Both the position numbers and the translations under genes were made by a program. The notes beneath the pieces were generated by a model. It did not search any database and was not told the DNA's origin. It worked only from the letters and a program-made list of their open reading frames with translations. DNA of 64,000 nucleotides, taken from Cryptomeria japonica. Taxonomy: Eukaryota; Streptophyta; Pinopsida; Cupressales; Cupressaceae. This document shows, piece after piece, positions 58,970-64,000 of the stretch (within the stretch, counting starts at the first letter, position 1; each line of letters starts with the position of its first letter). The stretch covers positions 507,547,373 through 507,611,372 of the forward strand of contig NC_081415.1 of the NCBI RefSeq assembly GCF_030272615.1, given 5' to 3'.

Positions 58970-58970
<1 letters not shown>
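57541..58970 (+). other. 3' region of the LINE
   Basis: These 1.4 kb between the RNase H end and the (TA)n tail are unusually long for a LINE 3' region. ORFs at 58346-58806 overlap in two frames and lack motifs. No second element boundary is visible. Confidence 0.55.

Positions 58971-58971
<1 letters not shown>

Positions 58972-59046
<75 letters not shown>
58972..59046. repeat. (AT)n microsatellite at LINE tail
   Basis: About 75 bp of uninterrupted AT dinucleotides directly precede the right target-site duplication. They occupy the place of the LINE tail. Confidence 0.9.
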
Positions 59047-59048
<2 letters not shown>

Positions 59049-59054
59049 CTGGGT
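59045..59054 (+). repeat. LINE target-site duplication, right copy
   Basis: TAAGCTGGGT, the exact copy of 51262-51271; its first bases overlap the last AT units. Confidence 0.8.
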
Positions 59055-59504
59055 AAACACCAACGGGTGAAAAACCCAAATAATATACTCTTCTACCCAA
59101 TTATATTACTCATTAAAAAAGGAGGTTACAAGATACAATTACTCTTCGTTATTCTTGGATGGAAAGATTCAGCCCACACTTTCTTTTTCTCTCTTCTATT
59201 CATCCATGTTTAAACCCAAGATTATATTACATATACAGATTTACAAAGCTTTTGGGAAAATATTTAGAGACATATGACCTTTCATCTCCACTTTTTGGGA
59301 CTTTTCAGCATCCCTTATATTTGTTGCTTACACTATGTTGGGATACTCTCAGAGCAATCTCCTGTAAACTCGAAATACATTTTTATTTCATATTTTGTTT
59401 TACACAATCAAGGACACTTCCACACCCATGTGGGAGTCCAGGATGATTCCGCACCTACACTACAGCCTTTATGTTATTCTACATTGAAACAATCCGTCAA
59501 ATTT
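59055..59504. other. No gene seen
   Basis: Sequence that joins 51271 when the LINE is removed. Short ORFs only, with no motif. It ends at the second AT-rich repeat. Confidence 0.45.
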
Positions 59505-59845
59505 ACTATTGACTATTCTTTAATAGAATTTAGAATATAGAATTAGTTGTAAAATCAACATCAAATACAATAATTTATAAATATGTGCAAATTAACATTT
59601 GTTTAGAATATTTTTGTTTAATAACCTAAAAGAAATAAAATAATCTAATAATTATATCGTATTATAATAAAAAATAATATAATAATTATAAAAATAATAA
59701 TATAATACTAATATTAATAATAAAAATAATATAATAATTATAAAAAATAATAATATAATACTAATATTAATATTAATAATAATATATAGATATGATAGTA
59801 AATGTATAAAATTAAATATAATTATAATATGAGTAAACATTGGAG
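59505..59845 (-). repeat. AT-rich dispersed repeat, copy 2 (inverted)
   Basis: The reverse complement of this block matches 47325-47612, with an extra internal duplication of the 'ataatataatactaatatta' type phrase. Its right end abuts the copia C gag at about 59846. Confidence 0.75.
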
Positions 59846-60537
59846 GAGAAGTCTGAAAATGAATCACATTAAGTCAACAAAGCTTTCTCGTGTGTCAACC
59901 GCTCACAAAATACCTTAAAAGAGGGAAAAGTGAAGGTTGTACCCAATGCATCCATGGAGGCGAAAAATGTATAAATGAAGACTTGGAAAGGCCCTTGAAG
60001 CCTAGGGAAGATCAAGTAGACACACTCTTTGTTAGATTTCTCCTTACCACAATCTTTCGACAAAGTTTTGAGAGATTTCAACTTCTCTAGAAAGTCCTCA
60101 ATAGTGGTTGAATCAAGCACCAATATGGTCAACTCCATCTCCACCTGCATTGTGTGTAACTCATTAACTTGCCCAAAAATATCGTTGAACTTTGTACACA
60201 TGTCTTGCGGAGTAGTGCACGACTCAAGGTGAAATAGGAGACTGTCTAAAATATGTATGGCAATCAATCCCATAGTCCCATCCATCTTTTTTCTATGTTG
60301 AAAAACCTTAAATAGACAGTCCAAGGTTGGTTGGTTCTCATCCAAAGTATACCACAAACCCCTGGACAAATGAAACTTAGTCATCTTATCCTTCCAAGTG
60401 TGATATTTATGGGGCATAAGATAAAAAACAGAGTCTTTCATAGGGTTGAGGTGTGAAGAATATCTTAAAAAGATAAGTTCACCCCCCCCACAAAAAGAAA
60501 CCACAACCCTAGTGCAACTAGAGTGAAGATAAAGCAA
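59846..60537 (-). pseudogene. Copia C gag, N-terminal part
   Basis: A minus-strand open frame of 222 codons begins at 60537. The motif LMPHKYHTWKDKM is the UBN2-type gag start, and later parts read MGLIAIHILDSLLFHLESC, MCTKFNDIFGQVNELHTMQVEMELTIL, IEDFLEKLKSLKTL and SNKECVYLIFPRLQGPFQVFIYTF. It resembles the D gag at 1885-2420 in layout. It breaks off after ERLTHEKALLT at the AT-rich repeat. The basic tail and knuckle lie at 45190-45064 and 23001-22816. Confidence 0.85.
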
Positions 60538-61698
60538 AAAATCAAGAAATCACATCCTATGAGAACCTAAAAAAAATGGAAGAGATCCCATCAGATCTGA
60601 ATAGAGGACTCTAAGAGATTTTCAACGATATACAAAAGTCAAAAAACAGAGTCTGTTTGCCCAAGTTATCGCCCCGGAAGTGGAAAAAAAGTCTAAATTT
60701 GGAGGCTAGTAACAGACACCTAGAGAAAAAATTGACAAAATTACCATAATGTATAGATCGACACCAAAACCACCTTTCCAATGATGTGCAAAAGTCAAAA
60801 AATGTTGTTCGTATGACCAAGCTATGAGCGAAAAATTGAAGGTTACTTTTTATGGCTAAAAAGGTCAAACTAGTCAACTTGGTCAAACTACTCAATTATG
60901 TTGATGTGGCACCCTATTGATGTGGCAAAAAATCGTACCCCTCAAAAACTCTAGAATATTCTCTAGTCCCTAACTCGCTAAAATTGGAGGAGGCTTTGTT
61001 TTTAGTGGAACCCATAAAAAAGTCTCAAGAAAAGGACAAAAGGGTTCTTGATGTCATCAAGGCACCTACAACTTTTACGTGGGAGTCTTTGTCTTAAAAA
61101 AAACAACTTTTCATTTAAATAGTTTCAAACCCCCTCATTCCCACACATGCACAAATTTTTTTAAAAAATTATTCAAATTTTAATGAAGAATTTGACAAAA
61201 CAAATTACGATGGTATAAAAATTTTGACCTGTGTTTTTTTTCCTTGTTGCACTTGTGTGTATGGGTCTGTACGATGTACAATTTTTGTACGTAAAAGTCA
61301 ATTGCCAAGGCAATCCTACAAAAAATCAATAAATTTGTATAGCTCTGATTTCAATGTTTTGACAAGCAGTGTTTAGATTTTTGGGCCTTCTGAGCATGAT
61401 GGCAAAGTCCATTTTGCCCCAAACTGATCGAATTTTTTGGCCACTCGAAAACTCGCCTCATGAAATGTGCCCTCAACCAATTTGACACCAAATTTCAACT
61501 ACTTGGATTTTTATGAAACAACAGTCGATCTTGATATTTTTTCGACATTGTGAACGTGATGGTGATGCCTGTTTCGCCTAAAAAATGATTAAAAAAAATT
61601 CCAACCACCAAATCCACAAAAAAAACAAATTTGTGACCCTGCAACATTTCTGAGCAATGAAAACCCTCAAAACTTGATAAGGGGCTTGCCAAATCCTC
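60538..61698 (-). other. Leader of copia C
   Basis: About 1.16 kb between primer site and gag, with only short shadow ORFs (60895-60611, 61734-61495). This is long for a copia leader. No second element boundary was seen inside it. Confidence 0.5.
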
Positions 61699-61710
61699 GC
61701 TCTGATAACA
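61699..61710 (-). other. Primer-binding site of copia C
   Basis: On the minus strand TGTTATCAGAGC directly follows the LTR end (CAGCA). It differs by one base from the Met-tRNA primer site TGGTATCAGAGC. Confidence 0.75.
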
Positions 61711-62048
61711 TGCTGAATTTTGCAACACACGCACCTAAAAAATCAAAAGGAAAACAAATAACCTTCCACAAGAGAGAGTTGCACAAATGAATGCTATATT
61801 ACTCAAAAGTAAAGAATACGGAATAAGTTACAATTGTACAATGAAGTGCTTATAAAGAAATACCGAGCTAAATTTAGTAGAACTAAAGTGCAAGCATGAG
61901 GAGCTATGTAAGCTCAACTCTAGCTAAACTAGATGCATAAAAACTAAACTACATGCACAACTAAAAATAAGCATTCTTAAGTGACCTTATGCAAAAAAGC
62001 ATAACTAATTGTAAAAAAGAAACTAATAGCTTTAAATATGCTCTAACA
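61711..62048 (-). repeat. 5' LTR of copia C
   Basis: This 338-bp partner of 3038-3357 reads on the plus strand TGCTGAATTT at the left and CTCTAACA at the right. It is more complete than the 3' copy, with about 20 bp extra near 61800-61830. Confidence 0.85.
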
Positions 62049-62730
62049 CTCACTTGACAAGCAATCTTATTTTCATCTATCAACTCACTCATGGTGCAAC
62101 AAAGAAGACTATGGAGTTCACTCTTGATTCAGTTATCATTATAGACTTGGAGAGTAGAGCTATCATTTCTACTAGGGTGGTGGATCATACGTCTCTATTA
62201 TATTCCCTTTTAGGCTTTGTTCCTATTGATGTCTTTGATTCTTCTAATGATGATCATACTTCTAGTGTGGATTTGAATATCGAGGAAAACTTTGGTTACT
62301 TGAACTTGAGTGTTCTCACATGTGATCTAGTTCTTGAACCTTTCAATTCATCTCCTCTTACTATTGCTCTTGATGATGCTTGTGTTGCTACAATTTTGGA
62401 TTTTGTGATTTAGTGTAGTAGGATATACATTGTCTTCCAGATATAGTTCCTTGAGATGATTACTTGACAAATATTACAAGTTTATTAATGGATTCCTACA
62501 TCATAGATTTGGGAGACATCATTGATGATATTCATCTTCTCTTTAATGGAGATGATCCTTCTTCAATTGTTGTGAGGGAGCACTCTAACCCTCTTGTTCG
62601 TTCTCTACATTATCATTCTTTTGAGTTTGATTATAAGAAATATGAGCAAAATAGTAGCAAGCAAATAATTTACAATAATAAGTGCTTCCTATTTTTCACT
62701 CAATACAATAACACTTATATAGTGGTTTAA
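62049..62730 (+). pseudogene. Copia D pre-integrase region, continuation
   Basis: Directly after copia C the plus strand reads LTSNLIFIYQLTHGATKKTMEFTLDSVIIIDLESR, then VVDHTSLLYSL. This is the gag-pre-integrase domain that follows the protease in copia polyproteins. It completes the VLCVS left at 3037. After about 62230 the frame continues openly to 62413 and, after stops, to 62730, but motifs fade. The integrase, RT and 3' LTR of D are not found in the remaining 1.3 kb. Confidence 0.8.
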
Positions 62731-63064
62731 TATACTAGATCATAGGAACCACTCCCTAATTATACGAGTTGTTCTAACAACTCACCCACCTATAATCTCT
62801 CGTACAACTATATTATCTAACAAACCACACTAACAATAATATAAAGTTCTTTGTCAACAACTTTATAACTAACCTAAATACCTATGTGAACACTAATTCC
62901 CAACACCGCCGTTAGTGTGAACATGGGGTGAAAGTACAACACAATACTTGATGACCACATTCGACCTAGCTCACCAAAAATATAAACTAAGAGTAGGCAC
63001 ATACATATCTACTCATATCAAGCAATAGTGGAGCTAGCCTCACTACGCTTACTGCACTTTCATC
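62731..63064. other. No gene seen
   Basis: AT-rich sequence with short repeats of 'aactcaccca'-like phrases. No ORF or element boundary recognised. Confidence 0.45.
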
Positions 63065-63325
63065 CAAGGATAGGAACAAAGACATCTACCCATGGAACCA
63101 AGGATAGGGATTAACACATCTATCCAAGGTCTTACATCAAGTTTGGATAGAGACAAACACATCTATCTAATATCAAAGTCATGAATAGGGACACACACAT
63201 TTGCTCACAACATTTATGATGGGGACAAACACTTCCAATCACTTCACTACCTCCTGAATGGAGACAAACAAGTCCATTAACAAACAACCAAGAAATGTGG
63301 TTGGGGACATATACATTCAATCACA
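63065..63325. repeat. Degenerate minisatellite, about 7 units of 35-45 bp
   Basis: Units share a core like GGATAGGGACAAACACATCTATC with variable spacers: aaggataggaacaaagacat (63068), aaggatagggattaacacat, tttggatagagacaaacaca, gaatagggacacacacattt, gatggggacaaacacttcca, gaatggagacaaacaagtcc and ggttggggacatatacattc. Confidence 0.7.
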
Positions 63326-63864
63326 ACATAAAAATATTGAACACCAAACCTTCGTTGTCGCATATGCAACCACCATTATAGATCACTGCCACTTTGATCA
63401 CAAATGATATGAGATGTTTACCGCTACCACCTGAAAACTGATCTTGTCTTTAGTCATTTTGGCAGAAATAGTTGTGTCACTAATGCAGTTTCACAACCTC
63501 GTCGCTAGTGATTGACGAGAGGTTGCTAAATGTCCTCCAGCCTCTTGTGCCTCCAACCTCCAAAGAGTTTTCTACTTAGCAAATTTGTCTTTTTAGGCTC
63601 ATGTCATCAGTAGCAAGGAGAGAATATATCCTCCCCTTTAGGGTAGACATCACATACAAGCGATATTGTGTCCATTTACAATTGAAAAGATTTCATAATT
63701 CTTTAACACTTATTATAACATTGCCCTTAATTACTACTAAAAAATGGACACTATACAATTTCATTTTTAACACTCAAACAATAGACAGACTCTTATTACA
63801 TACAATTAAATAAATGGTGTAACTTTGCTTGTTGTAAGGTGGTTGTTGAAACAACAAAAATTAT
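63326..63864. other. No gene seen
   Basis: Mixed sequence with one short plus-strand ORF (63601-63813) that has no motif. Confidence 0.45.
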
Positions 63865-64000
63865 AATTGTAAAGACCACTGTATACCAAACAGCCAAACA
63901 AAACTTCTAATATATCTAAATATCTGAAACAATACAAATTTAATTGTAAAGACCACTAAACAGCCAAACAAAACTTCTAATATATCTGAATATTAACTAT
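63865..64000. repeat. 77-bp direct tandem duplication, cut by the window end
   Basis: AATTGTAAAGACCACT occurs at 63865 and again at 63942, each followed by 'aaacagccaaacaaaacttc' and 'taatatatct'. The first unit has a few extra bases (gtatacc). The second is truncated by the window edge. Confidence 0.75.

Larger units (their letters stand above)
51272..59044 (+). mobile_element. Near full-length L1-type LINE with RNase H domain
   Basis: This 7.8-kb non-LTR element is flanked by an exact 10-bp duplication. It has a 5' region, ORF1, ORF2 (endonuclease, RT, zf-RVT, RNase H), a long 3' region (57540-58970) and a terminal (TA)n instead of the usual oligo-A. Plant L1 elements with a C-terminal RNase H are known. 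A few stops and frameshifts in otherwise long frames suggest moderate age. Confidence 0.88.
3038..62048 (-). mobile_element. Copia element C, about 6 kb once, expanded to 59 kb by nested insertions
   Basis: This minus-strand Ty1/copia element has related LTRs at 3038-3357 (3') and 61711-62048 (5'). A polypurine tract abuts the 3' LTR and a Met-tRNA-type primer site abuts the 5' LTR. Flanks are CTCAG (3033-3037) and CTCAC (62049-62053), a 5-bp duplication with one mismatch. Removing the element and one flank copy joins D codons into the canonical VLCVxHLTxNL pre-integrase motif. C's own parts lie at 59846-62048, about 45064-45190, 20674-23001 and 3038-4438, summing to about 6.06 kb, normal for a copia element. 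Nested inside are G1, G2 and a LINE-rich block. Confidence 0.85.

Noticed and set aside
58875-59213. Ile-Tyr repeat proteins on both strands
   Set aside because: They are translations of the (AT)n microsatellite.
47325-59840. A 12.5-kb DNA transposon with about 300-bp terminal inverted repeats
   Set aside because: LINE fragment sequence lies on both sides of the left repeat copy and no transposase or target duplication was found; two insertions of one repeat fit better.

Overview
This window is plant nuclear DNA made almost entirely of transposable elements. The evidence is Ty1/copia and Ty3/gypsy polyproteins with plant-type domain sets, an L1-type LINE carrying an extra RNase H domain, and intronless pieces of plant genes (PPR protein, peroxisomal acyl-CoA oxidase, MORN-repeat protein). 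The very long LTRs (4.7 kb and 6.3 kb) and deep nesting suggest a large, slowly purged genome such as a gymnosperm, but that is inference. I see no intact ordinary host gene, no tRNA or rRNA gene and no CRISPR array.

Nearly everything fits one nested stack, working from outside in. (1) Copia 'D' (+ strand) has gag and protease at 1780-3037 and resumes at 62049. (2) Copia 'C' (- strand) is inserted in D, spans 3038-62048, and has LTRs at 3038-3357 and 61711-62048 with flanks CTCAG/CTCAC. (3) Gypsy 'G1' (+ strand, 4439-20668, exact duplication GTAAT) sits in the C reverse transcriptase. (4) Gypsy 'G2' (- strand, 23002-45058, flanks GGTTC/GTTTC) sits in the C gag just before its zinc knuckle. 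(5) A third block in the C gag (about 45.19-59.85 kb) holds LINE debris, an AT-rich repeat in two orientations, a PPR fragment, and a 7.8-kb LINE (51272-59044) flanked by the 10-bp duplication TAAGCTGGGT. At the G1, G2 and C insertion points, removing the insert and one duplication copy restores an open, family-typical reading frame.

G1 is young. Its LTRs differ by only about 25-30 substitutions by eye, and it has one uninterrupted 2034-codon Gag-Pol. Its LTRs carry, in sense orientation, fragments of three unrelated host genes followed by a 27-28 base A tract. G2 is older and decayed. Its LTRs carry a different cargo: a long degenerate ORF for an unrecognised protein with a PKKRKR nuclear-localisation-like motif, preceded by a long array of palindromic GC-rich motifs. 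Both gypsy families place an archaeal-type RNase H between protease and reverse transcriptase, while the usual gypsy RNase H after the RT has lost catalytic acidic residues.

The window edges (1-1779 and 62731-64000) hold the D leader, a degenerate minisatellite and AT-rich sequence with no recognised gene. All similarity statements rest on reading and comparing the sequence by eye and on recalled family motifs; no database search was run.
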